A DNA stretch of 64,000 nucleotides from Ustilago trichophora (taxonomy: Eukaryota; Basidiomycota; Ustilaginomycetes; Ustilaginales; Ustilaginaceae): the NCBI GenBank assembly GCA_900323505.1, contig OOIN01000038.1, positions 186,001-250,000 on the forward strand, written 5' to 3'. The notes below the pieces were generated by a model. That model searched no databases. It saw only the letters and a program-made list of their open reading frames with translations, and was not told the origin of the DNA. Below, piece after piece: positions 31,421 to 43,015 of this stretch (the stretch's first letter is position 1; each line of letters begins with the position of its first letter). A program made the position numbers and the translations under genes.

Positions 31421-32440
31421 ATGGCTGGTCCAGACAGTGGGAGCAACAGCCCGCTCCGTCCCATGTCATCCTTCCAACCTGCATCCTCTCTTCCGAGGGA
31501 TATCAACGCCCCTTCCTCCTCGAGCGCTGCCGGTAATACCTCCACCGCTTCCACCTCCTCAGGCGTCGGCACACGCGCGGGCGTAACTCAACCTCATCCC
31601 CGCCCCATCATCCGCGGCGCTCTCGGGAACACCAGCACGATCCTCGTCAACTCCTGTCAACGCGGTAATCCGCTGCTCTCACACATCCGGTCCATCGGAT
31701 GGGAGTATGCCGACATCGTCCCCGATTACCAAGTCGGCCTATCCTCGTGTATCCTCTTCCTCTCTCTACGCTATCATCGGTTGCATCCCGAATACGTGCA
31801 CACCCGCATATCCAAGCTCTCCAACATGTTCACCCTGCGAATCCTGCTCATCCTCTGCGACGTCAACGACCATCAAACCGCCCTTAAGGAACTCACCAAA
31901 CTGTCCATCCTAAACAACCTCACCCTTATCCTCGCTTGGACAGCCGAAGAAGCGGCCAGATACATCGAGACGTACAAGAGCTTCGAACATAAACCTCCCG
32001 ACTTGATCCAGGAACGCGTAGCGCAAGATTTCCTCTCCCAGGTGACCAACGTTCTGACCCAGGTTCGAGGTGTGAATAGGACGGATGTCGTGACGCTGTT
32101 GAGCAGATTCGGCAGCTTGAAAGGCGTCGTTCAAGGTTCTACCTCGGGTGTTGGAGGAGGCGCGGAGGTATCCATGTGTCCCGGATTTGGAGAGGTGAAA
32201 GCGACGAGATTGAACCATGTTTTCACCCAACCGTTTCGTATCGGTGAATCTAGGACGTATCAAGATCGGAAACCTTACAACCTTGAAACAAGCGATATTA
32301 CCAATGAGAATGACAAAGTGTCTCTGGGTCAAATTCTACCCACCACTTCCAAAAACACCACCCTAGACACTCTCCAAGATTCCCACAATGAAGAACATCA
32401 TCTTCAACTCGCCATCCAACTATCCTTACCCTCTCCTTGA
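31421..32440 (+). CDS. RAD10: DNA repair endonuclease subunit ERCC1/Rad10
   Basis: This single exon encodes 339 residues. After a Ser/Pro-rich N terminus, residues about 65-195 form the ERCC1 central domain: ILVNSCQRGNPLLSHIRSIGWE, an IVPDYQVG segment, LSLRYHRLHPEYV and an ILCDVND strand. A C-terminal tandem helix-hairpin-helix follows at about 205-275 (VNRTDVVTLLSRFGSL, CPGFGEVKATRL). The protein is the non-catalytic partner of XPF/Rad1. The HhH pair binds DNA and the partner in nucleotide excision and interstrand cross-link repair in the nucleus. The central-domain catalytic residues of XPF are absent, as expected. The ATG at 31421 has a CTACCATGG context. The last 60 residues are a fungal-specific hydrophilic tail. 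No intron is needed. Confidence 0.93.
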   Translation: MAGPDSGSNSPLRPMSSFQPASSLPRDINAPSSSSAAGNTSTASTSSGVGTRAGVTQPHPRPIIRGALGNTSTILVNSCQRGNPLLSHIRSIGWEYADIVPDYQVGLSSCILFLSLRYHRLHPEYVHTRISKLSNMFTLRILLILCDVNDHQTALKELTKLSILNNLTLILAWTAEEAARYIETYKSFEHKPPDLIQERVAQDFLSQVTNVLTQVRGVNRTDVVTLLSRFGSLKGVVQGSTSGVGGGAEVSMCPGFGEVKATRLNHVFTQPFRIGESRTYQDRKPYNLETSDITNENDKVSLGQILPTTSKNTTLDTLQDSHNEEHHLQLAIQLSLPSP

Positions 32441-32837
32441 CTTTTCTCTCCTCCTTGGATCACGCTACAATGACAACGACGCTATGCAATCTTAATGATA
32501 CCCCCCCAAACTCCCAAACCCTACTGTACATGGATATAAAACACACCGCGCGCCCAGATCATCCCCAATTCTCAAAAACCTCACACAATCTCGGCAGGAT
32601 CTAGCGCCAAAAGCCAAAGAAGCAATTTCCCATTTAAGCATCAAGCTAAACAAAAAAAAAAAAAGAAGCACAAAAAAACAAACTGAGGAATGAATGCAAG
32701 GAAAACAAAGCGCATCGTTGGCCCATCACAAGGGTTTCTAACGAGTATCAAGCCAGTAGATACTCTGTAAGATGCCTTGGGGACGCTAACGATGAAGAGA
32801 GGCAAGATTCAAGGGTGTAAAGGGGGGAAAAGGTAAC
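32441..32837. other. Convergent intergenic region
   Basis: A-rich 3' sequence between RAD10 and the GH23-like gene. No gene seen. Confidence 0.65.
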
Positions 32838-33839
32838 TTAGCAACCTGCCAAGTTTTTGTAAGTTCCCATGTCGTAAGTGTTTGCTTTACCGAGGAACCA
32901 ACCGTTGAGCATTTGGTAGAGGTAATCGAGGTTGTTCTGAGCGTGACAGTTGCCCTGCCATTTAGCGGCGGTAGCTTTCTGAACGGTCAAACCGAGCGAC
33001 CAACCGTTGTACATTCCGATGGCTTGGAGTACGCTTCCGCCGCACTGGTCGAGGGTGGTCTTGAAGTACTTTGCGCCCGTGTCGACGTTGAACCAGGGAT
33101 CTTTGCAGTTTCCGTTGGGAGCGCCTCCGCACTTGTCCTGGGTGATCTGCATGAGACCTTGCTCTCCGTTGCCACCGGTGACGTTGGGATTGCACGTGGA
33201 TTCCTGCATGGCGAACGACATGAGGACGGTGGCGGGGATGCCGTGTGCCTTTTCAGCGGCTTGGAACGCCCAAAGCACATCCTTGCAGGGAGCAAAGACG
33301 GGAGAGTTGGCGGCTTGGTTGGCAGAGATGATCTTGAGCTGATCAAGAGAGAGCTTGGGTGGATTCCATCCGCCAGAGTTGAGACCACAGTTGAGGAAGT
33401 TTTGCGAACCGTTGGGCTGCTGATCGTTGGCACCGCTGGAACCGCACTTGCCTGCGTTGAAGCCAAAGAGACCTCCACCCGAGGACGAAGAGGAAGAGGA
33501 AGACGAGGACGAGGACGACGAAGAAGAGGAAGAAGCATTCGAGTTGGAGTTGGAGTTGCTGTTGGAGTGAGAGCTCGAGTGTTGCTTGGAAGACTGTGCA
33601 GTGTTTGCACCTTTACCTTTAGCAGAGTGGTGGTGGTGAGACTTTGCCTTGCACTTGCGGTTGGAGCGCTTGTCGTGGCGCTTGACGACGCGGTCCTGGT
33701 TGATGATGGCTTGACGTCGCTGCATGGAGAGGGGATGCTTGGACATGGCGGGGAGGTTGAGGGCTTGAACGCTGGGATCAGCGGAGGCGCTAGTGGCAAC
33801 GAGTGCGAGGGTGGCGGCGATGAGAGAAAGGAACTTCAT
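32838..33839 (-). CDS. Secreted lysozyme-like / lytic transglycosylase (SLT, GH23-type)
   Basis: This single exon encodes 333 residues. A signal peptide (about 1-20, ending SASA) leads to a basic propeptide-like region with Arg-Arg and Lys-Arg sites (about 41-60) that may be Kex2-cut. A His/Ser-rich linker follows, with a near-pure Ser run (about 102-120). The C-terminal 190 residues match the SLT/goose-type lysozyme fold: the helix MSFAMQESTCNP with Glu213 as likely catalytic acid, then GEQGLMQIT, the family's Gly-Leu-Met-Gln motif, then DPWFNVDTGAKYF and a YNGW segment. Several Cys residues suggest disulfides. Predicted activity is cleavage of peptidoglycan or chitin-like polymer outside the cell. 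A role in antagonising bacteria or remodelling the wall is inference. The gene is flanked by repair and unknown genes, not by a cluster. Confidence 0.85.
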   Translation of the reverse strand: MKFLSLIAATLALVATSASADPSVQALNLPAMSKHPLSMQRRQAIINQDRVVKRHDKRSNRKCKAKSHHHHSAKGKGANTAQSSKQHSSSHSNSNSNSNSNASSSSSSSSSSSSSSSSSSGGGLFGFNAGKCGSSGANDQQPNGSQNFLNCGLNSGGWNPPKLSLDQLKIISANQAANSPVFAPCKDVLWAFQAAEKAHGIPATVLMSFAMQESTCNPNVTGGNGEQGLMQITQDKCGGAPNGNCKDPWFNVDTGAKYFKTTLDQCGGSVLQAIGMYNGWSLGLTVQKATAAKWQGNCHAQNNLDYLYQMLNGWFLGKANTYDMGTYKNLAGC

Positions 33840-35269
33840 TGTTGATATCTATGTGTGGAAGGAGTTCTGTCAAAGAACGTGTTGTTGCGAAAGAATCCAG
33901 AGAATGGTGTTGCGAAGCAGCAAAGGGAAAGAGAGAGAGAGTTGATGATGGTGCAAAAAAGGGGGAGATGCAAAAGTGTGGGGGTTGATTGATATAATGG
34001 AAGAGAGAGAGGCGGGGGAGTGTAACCTGTGTATGGACCAGCCAAGATAGGATTTAGTAGGATGAGAAAGGGGTTGTTGGAAGGAGGAGGAGGACCGAGT
34101 TGATGCTAAGAGAGAAAGGGAAGGGTTGATGATGGAAGGGAAGAAAGAAAAGAAGGCGAACCAAGCTTGGAGGACAAATATGGCCAAGATGGTAAGTGCC
34201 ATGCCAGACGGAAGGGAGACGCCAAGACATTGTACAGCAGTACTGTAGAGGGAAACGCCCTTTGTGTTGGGGCAACCTGTCGTGCGCCTTGATTTGGCCT
34301 CTGACACCAACACTGACACTGTTACTGCACTGTCTGTACTATGTACTGCATGTCACAAACTGGATGTCAAGTCTGTGTGCTTTGGCTTGCATTCCAGCGT
34401 GACACCTCTCGCTGAGCAAAAAATGACAGCGCGAGATTCACAAAATGCGAACCAAGAACAAGCGAGGCTCCCCCTTTCAAAATCAAAATCAAAATCAAAA
34501 TCAAATATCAAATATCAAATATCAAATATCAAAATCGCAGGGCTCGGCGCCAAGAAAGCTTTTCTTTGATTGTAAACTTGACCAAAGTGACAGGTCTCTG
34601 GTTCGTGATGTTTCTTTTGCTCTCTTTCTCAACAAGGTCCGTCGTCGCGATGCCGTTGCAGATCATCTTTGCCTCTCTTCTTAGTTACTGCAGTCCCAAG
34701 CGTGATCTTATAAAAAAAAAAAGGAGTCTCATGCATCAATCAAGCAGAAGCAACTCAACTGCACGCCCACGGACCCTTTGCAGAATTGACCAACTTATAC
34801 GTCGTCTATGTACTGTACTTGACTCTACTCTTTCTTTTGGTTCGCTGTCACATTTTTCAATCCCCGCCCTTTCTCGCTCTCTCTTGACACAAAGGGAACC
34901 AAATCTTGCCAGCGAGAATCCGAGGCCCAATCCCATACTCTGGCCTATTCAACATCATCTCGCCAATGTGTCGCTTGAAAGAGTCGATTTGCCCCAGATG
35001 CAGTCGCTTGCAGCTTCATACTCTTGACTTTTTTTTCCTCGGCTACTACCCGATCCCCGATCCACATCTCGATCCATGGTTTGCCTTACTTGACAGGTTG
35101 CAAAAATCCCGCTTTCCCAAGAACCGCCTTGCAAACCACTTGTAGTCTGAACAGCCGTTGAGCGTATCCTACCTACTGTACCTCCTTCCACATGAACTCC
35201 ATCACGCTCAGCGTGACCAAACAAGCAAAGTATATGTTTGATTTCCATTTCGACCGACACACACACAAC
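33840..35269. other. Intergenic region with AT-rich minisatellite
   Basis: It holds the promoter of the GH23-like gene and no supported gene. A short tandem array lies at 34477-34536. Confidence 0.55.
34477..34536. repeat. Compound TCAAAA / TCAAATA tandem repeat
   Basis: Four to five TCAAAA units pass directly into four TCAAATA units, so unit length changes from six to seven bases within one array. Confidence 0.85.
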
Positions 35270-36190
35270 CTAATTCGTATAAACCACCGTAAACCGCACC
35301 CTATCGTTCTTCAGAGCATCGATCTGCACCAGCCTTTCACCACCATGCTCGCACAGCGTCAGGTTGGCTCTGAAGCTTGTCATTGGAGCATAAGCTGCCA
35401 GGTAACCCTTCTGTCCGGGTCGTACGTGCAGCTGTTGTCCACCCAAACTCGCGCTTAGCGAGAGCACGTGGAGCGGGCTTGTGTAACGCGTGATATCCAC
35501 CGTTGTATCGCGAGTCGAATTCGAGGTGGATAGATCGGTGATGCTCGATCTCAGCGTGACCGTGTAAGGCGTTGACGAGTTGAAAGAGCACGGTGATGGC
35601 GAGGTTCGACAGTCGATGATGGAACTAAGCCGGATGAAAGGGGAGAGTGTTTGGGTTTGAATAGACCTGTTGAGGTCTAACGAGCGACAGTCTAAGAAAT
35701 AATCCTCTCGTCGTTTCATCAGATGGTGATCATGGTTCGATGATTCATCCGACATAGCTCCTACGCCTCCTACGCTCGAAATCAGCCAAAGTACAATCAC
35801 CAAATACGTCACCCCCATCAACCATCCTCCTTTTCTTCCTCCCATCCTCGCTGCATCACTCGTCAACCCTCCTCTAGTAACATTCTGCACTTGAGAATCT
35901 AACCTCAATCCACACCCTTGATTAACCACATATCCTCTTTCGAACCTTCCTCCTTCTCCCACCACTTTCGCCGCGCATTCTTCAAACTCTAGCTCGTCCG
36001 ATCCGCTTTTGATCGTCCCAACATAAACCGTTTCGTTTCCGATCGTAGGTCCCACAATGTATCCTCCCGTATAGCAGGTAGAGGCGAGAACGGAGCAATT
36101 GGTCATGTGTCCAAGTCCCCAAAATGGCGCACAGAGCGGTGCACCTGAGAACGAGCCGCCGTTGTAGTTGGTGGATGCATCGCAGTTCAT
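35270..36190 (-). CDS. Unknown secreted or membrane glycoprotein
   Basis: The open frame from ATG 36190 encodes 306 residues. I do not recognise the family. Residues 1-110 contain several Cys residues (Cys3, GAPLCAPFW, NCS, STCYT, EECAA, QGCG) and N-glycosylation sites, as in an extracellular domain. Residues about 122-147 are a hydrophobic segment (WLMGVTYLVIVLWLISSVGG). The remaining 155 residues are Ser/Thr-rich with N-glycosylation sites and beta-strand-like repeats. The frame is open upstream of 36190 to an acceptor-like CTTCTTCCAG (reverse of about 36220), so a 5' exon may be missing from this model. Alternatively the protein starts at an internal Met (MGGRKGGWLM), making the hydrophobic segment a signal peptide ending GVGA, followed by a KRR processing site. 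I cannot choose between these. Confidence 0.55.
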   Translation of the reverse strand: MNCDASTNYNGGSFSGAPLCAPFWGLGHMTNCSVLASTCYTGGYIVGPTIGNETVYVGTIKSGSDELEFEECAAKVVGEGGRFERGYVVNQGCGLRLDSQVQNVTRGGLTSDAARMGGRKGGWLMGVTYLVIVLWLISSVGGVGAMSDESSNHDHHLMKRREDYFLDCRSLDLNRSIQTQTLSPFIRLSSIIDCRTSPSPCSFNSSTPYTVTLRSSITDLSTSNSTRDTTVDITRYTSPLHVLSLSASLGGQQLHVRPGQKGYLAAYAPMTSFRANLTLCEHGGERLVQIDALKNDRVRFTVVYTN

Positions 36191-37415
36191 TGCTTTGATC
36201 GGAAGGCAAGTTGTGCTGGAAGAAGAAAGAAAAAAAAAAAAGTTAAAGAGCGAGGTGAAGAGAGAATGGAGCAGAATGAGGAAAAAGTCACTCTTACCGA
36301 GGTTATATATCTCAACAAGTCGTCAAAGTGTACTGTACCAACACCGACCAAACAACCTTGGAATTACATTCCCCTCCTTCCCTCCTTGCCTTCTTGACTC
36401 GCATACGCGTTTGACAACCATTCAGCCCTCCACTCACCCAGTTTTAGAAAGAGAGTGGTGAGTCTTGGCACAACCAAACCAACCTTGTAGCGTCGACGTA
36501 CAGTATTTTGGCCTTGGATATCAACCCCAAGAGTACGCGCCAAGAAATCATCTGCTTCTCTACGTCAATGCATAAAAACCTCGTCTGTGTGTGGAGCCAA
36601 GAAGAGGCAACGCCACATCTCGCCTGTGAATCCCCACCACAGCGCTACTCTACCACAGATGTGTATAGAATCGCATCGTAGCTGCTCAAGTCGTTGTCAA
36701 TGACCAAAGTCACAGCACTACATGATGCTCTACAGTATTTGCGTCATCCAACCAGGTCGTACATCTCTCTCACACACTCGCTCTCTTCAAACGCTGCAGA
36801 TTAAATCCATCCTCCAATCAAACAGTCCACCTCTGTATGAGTACAAAAGTGAATATTTGCTTCCACAACAAACCTCCCAAACATCTCACAAAAACACTTC
36901 CCCCAACGCCTTTCAACCAAAACACCAACCCCCCAACCCTTTCCGCATTGCATATAGTTGTCCCACCTTCCATTCCCCCTTTCAACACACTCCCATGCAT
37001 GTAAAAATCCAAAAGTGGCATAGCCAATTCATCAACTCGTTAATCATATCTTTCATTTGGTGCGACAAGAGCCTACATTTACGCGTTATGTTGAAGGGAC
37101 AAGCCAAAAGGTTGGGAATGATTCAGGTTCGTCCTCCTTTCTTCTTTGCTACCTTTTTGCATCCAAGCCTTCGCGAACTACGAATCCTGGATCTTGCAGC
37201 AAACAAAAAAAAAAAAAAAAATGAAAAGAAGAGGCGAATCCCGTCTACAAGCTAACCTTTGTTTGATTGGATGTTGATTGTCTTTCTCTAGGGCACATTG
37301 TCACCCAAAATCGGGTCCGGTAAGCAAACAACAACTGTGCTTCGGACGCAAGTTTCTAGCAACGCCGCCAAGAAGAAAGAGAAAAAAAAGAAGGCAAGAA
37401 TGCAATAAAACACGC
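36191..37415. other. Intergenic region
   Basis: It may hold a first exon of the unknown glycoprotein gene (a donor-like GTAAGA lies on the minus strand at about 36298) and the 3' end of actin. I could not build a convincing upstream exon with a signal peptide. No other gene seen. Confidence 0.5.
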
Positions 37416-39471
<2,056 letters not shown>

Positions 39472-39909
39472 TGTGATAGTGGGGTTTTGGTGGTTGGTGG
39501 TGGTGGTGTTGGTAGTGGTGAGAGAAGGGAGAGAGTGTGTATGAGGGACAGTTGGTGGGGGAGAGGCAAGAAGAGGAGGTGATGTCGAAGCGATTAGGGG
39601 AAAAGAGGGGGCGAGCCAGCGGAGAAAGGGCAAAGAGAGGGGCAACAGCGGCAGACAGACGGACGGGAGAGACAGAGAGATCGAATGTGTGCCAGCGACA
39701 GGTCAGAGCAGCCAACGCAACGGCGACAGAGCTCAGGCCAAGAAAGGGCAGACAGGCGCTTACACTCTCTGCTTCTTCGGCGAGCAGCATCAAAAAGGGT
39801 GGCCCAGGCGAGATCGAAAGAGAAATCAAGAGCGTTGGGCTGTGCGTGCGTGTTGCGTGTGCGTGTTGGGTTCAAATCGAATCTGTCACACTCTGCTCAC
39901 ATTGCACTG

Positions 39910-39936
39910 CACAGCACAGCACAGCACAGCACAGCA
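39910..39936. repeat. (ACAGC)n microsatellite
   Basis: About five perfect pentamer units lie roughly 440 bases upstream of the actin ATG. Confidence 0.9.
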
Positions 39937-40523
39937 ACTGCCCCGATTAGCGCTCTTGAAACTGCGCTGCTCCACTCTTCTCCATAATCACAATTTCGAA
40001 ATTACGAATCTGTCCATTTTTGTGACATTTGAATTTCAACATTTTCTAATATCCTGACCGCATCTTTGGGATGTTGAGTCAAGCAATACAAAGACTTGAA
40101 CTTCCAGCCTCTACATTTGCGGCACGCCCACGTCGAGCTTTGCAAATGCACAAATTCCCTCCCAAGAGTAGAATTCCAATATTTCGAGCTGAGGCCATCA
40201 TCCAAAATCGAACAAGCAGTGGGGGAGCCGTCAGCATCTCTTCTGGCAATACAAAACCAGCAAATTGAGGGAAGCCTTGGGTGCGAAGCGGGGAAGGAGT
40301 TTGAATTGAAGGTGCAGTGTGACGGTTAGTTCCAATAACGAATGCTGTCAACGACCCCTTTCTTCTAATTCTTGGCCTGTGCGTTTGTCTCTCTCCCTCT
40401 CTCGCTCTTCGATCCAAAGGCTCTCCTCGTGGAAGCTGCTCTTTGCTCCCCCTCGCCGTTGTGCTGGCATCACAGAGGACAAGGTTGCGGGGTTGGATGA
40501 CGATGACGATAGGGGCCAACGCC

Positions 40524-40546
40524 TTCTCTCTCTCTCTCTCTCTCTC
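40524..40546. repeat. (CT)n microsatellite
   Basis: About eleven CT units lie in the actin upstream region. Confidence 0.9.
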
Positions 40547-41085
40547 CTCCTTCTTCCAGGGTCGGACACATTTTGCATTACGGTCCTTGCGATCTCAGAA
40601 GAAAATCCTGACTCTTGCGATCAAACGTGTGTGATTGAAACACGCCCGAAATTGCACCGACCTTGTCAGTCCACCCTTCGAGTACAGTAAATGCTTCCCA
40701 TCTCAGTGACTTGTGATGTTTGTGCTGTCCGCGGAGCTACCAGAAGCAGTGCTATGCCAAGCAAAGCTTCGCTTTGATGCCCTTGACCCATGCGGTGAGA
40801 GAAGAGGAGGAGGCAAAAAGGCGGTGTTAAGAGGCGCTCAATCCATGAATCTCGGCTTCGGAACTCCTTTTCCGATCACCGAACGCCGTGCCAACCCCTT
40901 TGCGATCTAACACTTCTCTCCCCTTTTTCTCACAAAGCATCAATGCTGAACACCACCATACCTCAAAAACATCATCGTCATCGTGTACAGCTTGAATCGG
41001 TCGTGTATGTGAAAACATCATATTGAGCATCTCTCGTGCCTCGTCAGACTATCTAAGTGCTGTTTGGTTGTTTTTTTTTCCCCTT

Positions 41086-42651
41086 TCAAGCGGTCGAATT
41101 CCAACGAACCAACTCTTCCAGCGTGACACCTTCGCCACCAAAGATGTCGAGGGCGCTACCGAACGTCAGATCCACTCTGCCGTTTGACAGCCTATCGACC
41201 AACTCGAGATCACCCAAATGTCTCGCACCCCCCGCATACGTAGTCGGAATCGTCACCCATTCACCCAACCTCTCCACCAACTCCACGTCAATCCCCTGAC
41301 ACAACCCTTCCACATCGGCCGCATGGATCAAAAACTCGCTACAGTACTTTTCCAACTTGGACAAACTCTGCTGGTTCACCTCCATATCCGTCATATCCTG
41401 CCACCGATTCATGGCTACCACCCACCTATCGCCCTTCTTGCGGCAACTGACATCGATGACTAGATTCTCTTTGCCCACTTTGGCGCTCAGATCCTCCAAT
41501 CGCGCCAGGTCAAACTTGCACGAGGGAAAGAGGTAGGATGTTACAATGACTTTTTCAGCTCCAAGATCCAGCCACTTTTGAGCATTGTCAGCAGTGATCC
41601 CTCCCCCAACGTGTAAGCCCCGTGGCCAGGTGGATACGGCAGAGGTGGCAGCTTCGTCGTTGCGTGGTCCGAGCTTGATCACGTGTCCTCCGGTGAGATT
41701 GTGTTGACGGTAGAGTTGGGCAAAATGGGCGGGGCTGTGGGTGGCAACAAAGTTGGTCTTGAGCGTAGAATCCGTGTCGGTGAGAGTGCCACCGACGATC
41801 TGCTTGACTACACCTTCGTGCAGATCGATGCAAGGCCGGAAGAGGCTCTTCCTCTTCGTCTTGGTCTGCCTCGGCTGTTGCTGTTGTGAAGAATTGCTAG
41901 AGCTGAAAAATGCACCCAACCAGTCGCTACTTTGACCCTCGGCAACACCTTCCTTCCTCACCGCCGCTTTGAACGCTGGCCTGTCAAAGCACTTTGCCAT
42001 CCACTTTTTCGTCTCCTCCCCCAACGCCAACCCCAAATTCCTACGCCACTCTTCCGATCTCCTCTCCAACATGTGCCCTACCAAATCGACACTGTACAGC
42101 ATGGCACAATCGGCCGCCGTAAAATCGTACCCTTTCACCAACCTTCCGCCGTTTTCCTTCAACCTATCCTCCACATAAGCCAAATCTGCCTTGATTCCCC
42201 TAGCACAAACCTTCTCCATCATGCCCGTCCCATCCTCTTTTACAGCTCCTGCCTTGAGACCATAGAAGAGCGGGATGGCATGAAGCACGATTGAAGCCTC
42301 TGCAAACTGAATCCATGCATCTACATCTACACTGGCCTGTGTATTCTCTCCGATCTTGGGACCGAGTGATACCTTGGAAGGATCATAGTAGTGCTGCAAA
42401 AGATGGTGAATGATGGCGTTGGTTTCGATGATGGTCAAGTTGCCATCGGTCAAGACGGGAGATCGACCTAGGGGGTGGACCTGTTTGAGATCGTCGCCTG
42501 CCAGACGGGTGACGGGGTCGCGTTTGTAGTGCTTGATCGAATACGGGACTTGAAGCTCTTCGAGGAGGAAGAGAATTCGATTGGATCGGCTTAGTTCGAG
42601 ATGGTGAAGTACCAGCCCGTTCGAGCCAGAGATTGAGGTTGTGTCGCTCAT
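41086..42651 (-). CDS. Glutathione S-transferase / HIS6 (HisA isomerase) fusion
   Basis: One open frame of 521 residues holds two unrelated enzymes. Residues about 8-245 are a Gtt1-like glutathione S-transferase: a thioredoxin-fold N terminus with [23 protein letters not shown] (the cis-Pro) and [11 protein letters not shown], then the all-helical domain with [10 protein letters not shown]. After a Ser/Gln/Lys linker of about 25 residues, residues 271-520 are HIS6, the ProFAR isomerase of histidine synthesis: [18 protein letters not shown] with the catalytic Asp, LHVGGGIT, a VIDVSC strand with the second Asp, and TYAGGAR. No ATG or obvious intron lies between the two halves, so a separate HIS6 start is not visible. 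I chose the ATG at 42651 (MSDTTS); an in-frame ATG at 42723 would add 24 residues. Confidence 0.88.
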   Translation of the reverse strand: MSDTTSISGSNGLVLHHLELSRSNRILFLLEELQVPYSIKHYKRDPVTRLAGDDLKQVHPLGRSPVLTDGNLTIIETNAIIHHLLQHYYDPSKVSLGPKIGENTQASVDVDAWIQFAEASIVLHAIPLFYGLKAGAVKEDGTGMMEKVCARGIKADLAYVEDRLKENGGRLVKGYDFTAADCAMLYSVDLVGHMLERRSEEWRRNLGLALGEETKKWMAKCFDRPAFKAAVRKEGVAEGQSSDWLGAFFSSSNSSQQQQPRQTKTKRKSLFRPCIDLHEGVVKQIVGGTLTDTDSTLKTNFVATHSPAHFAQLYRQHNLTGGHVIKLGPRNDEAATSAVSTWPRGLHVGGGITADNAQKWLDLGAEKVIVTSYLFPSCKFDLARLEDLSAKVGKENLVIDVSCRKKGDRWVVAMNRWQDMTDMEVNQQSLSKLEKYCSEFLIHAADVEGLCQGIDVELVERLGEWVTIPTTYAGGARHLGDLELVDRLSNGRVDLTFGSALDIFGGEGVTLEELVRWNSTA

Positions 42652-43015
42652 CGTGTGTTGCGAGTTTGAAAAATGGGATGATGGTGGAAAAGATGAAGAG
42701 GGAAAGGATAGAACCGTGCGCATGGTGCCAAATTTGACCTGTGTGTGCGTGTGCGTGCGTGTGGAGGAGACTTTCCCGTTTTCCGAACATCTAAAAATAA
42801 AGGAACACCTCAAACCTCACACACACCTACACACTCTCGCTCTTCTGTTCTCCACACACAACACGAGCATGTGAGAATGACGATACTTGCTACTGTAGCT
42901 TGCTTGCTTGCTTTGCATGAAAAAGAGAAACCGATAGATGCAATAGAAAAAAGAGAAATAGAGACACTGACAGAGAGGGGAGCGCAAAACAGAGTGCACG
43001 ACAAAAGTCCAAGTT
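42652..43015. other. Short tandem intergenic region
   Basis: Promoter of the GST-HIS6 gene and 3' end of the PDI-like gene, both minus strand. A GTGTGTGCGTGTGCGTG tract lies near 42740-42756. No gene. Confidence 0.6.

Larger units (their letters stand above)
39472..41085. promoter_or_regulatory. Actin upstream region
   Basis: It contains the actin promoter and the 3' end region of the GST-HIS6 gene. Visible repeats are (ACAGC)n at 39910-39936 and (CT)n at 40524-40546. No gene is supported. Confidence 0.55.
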
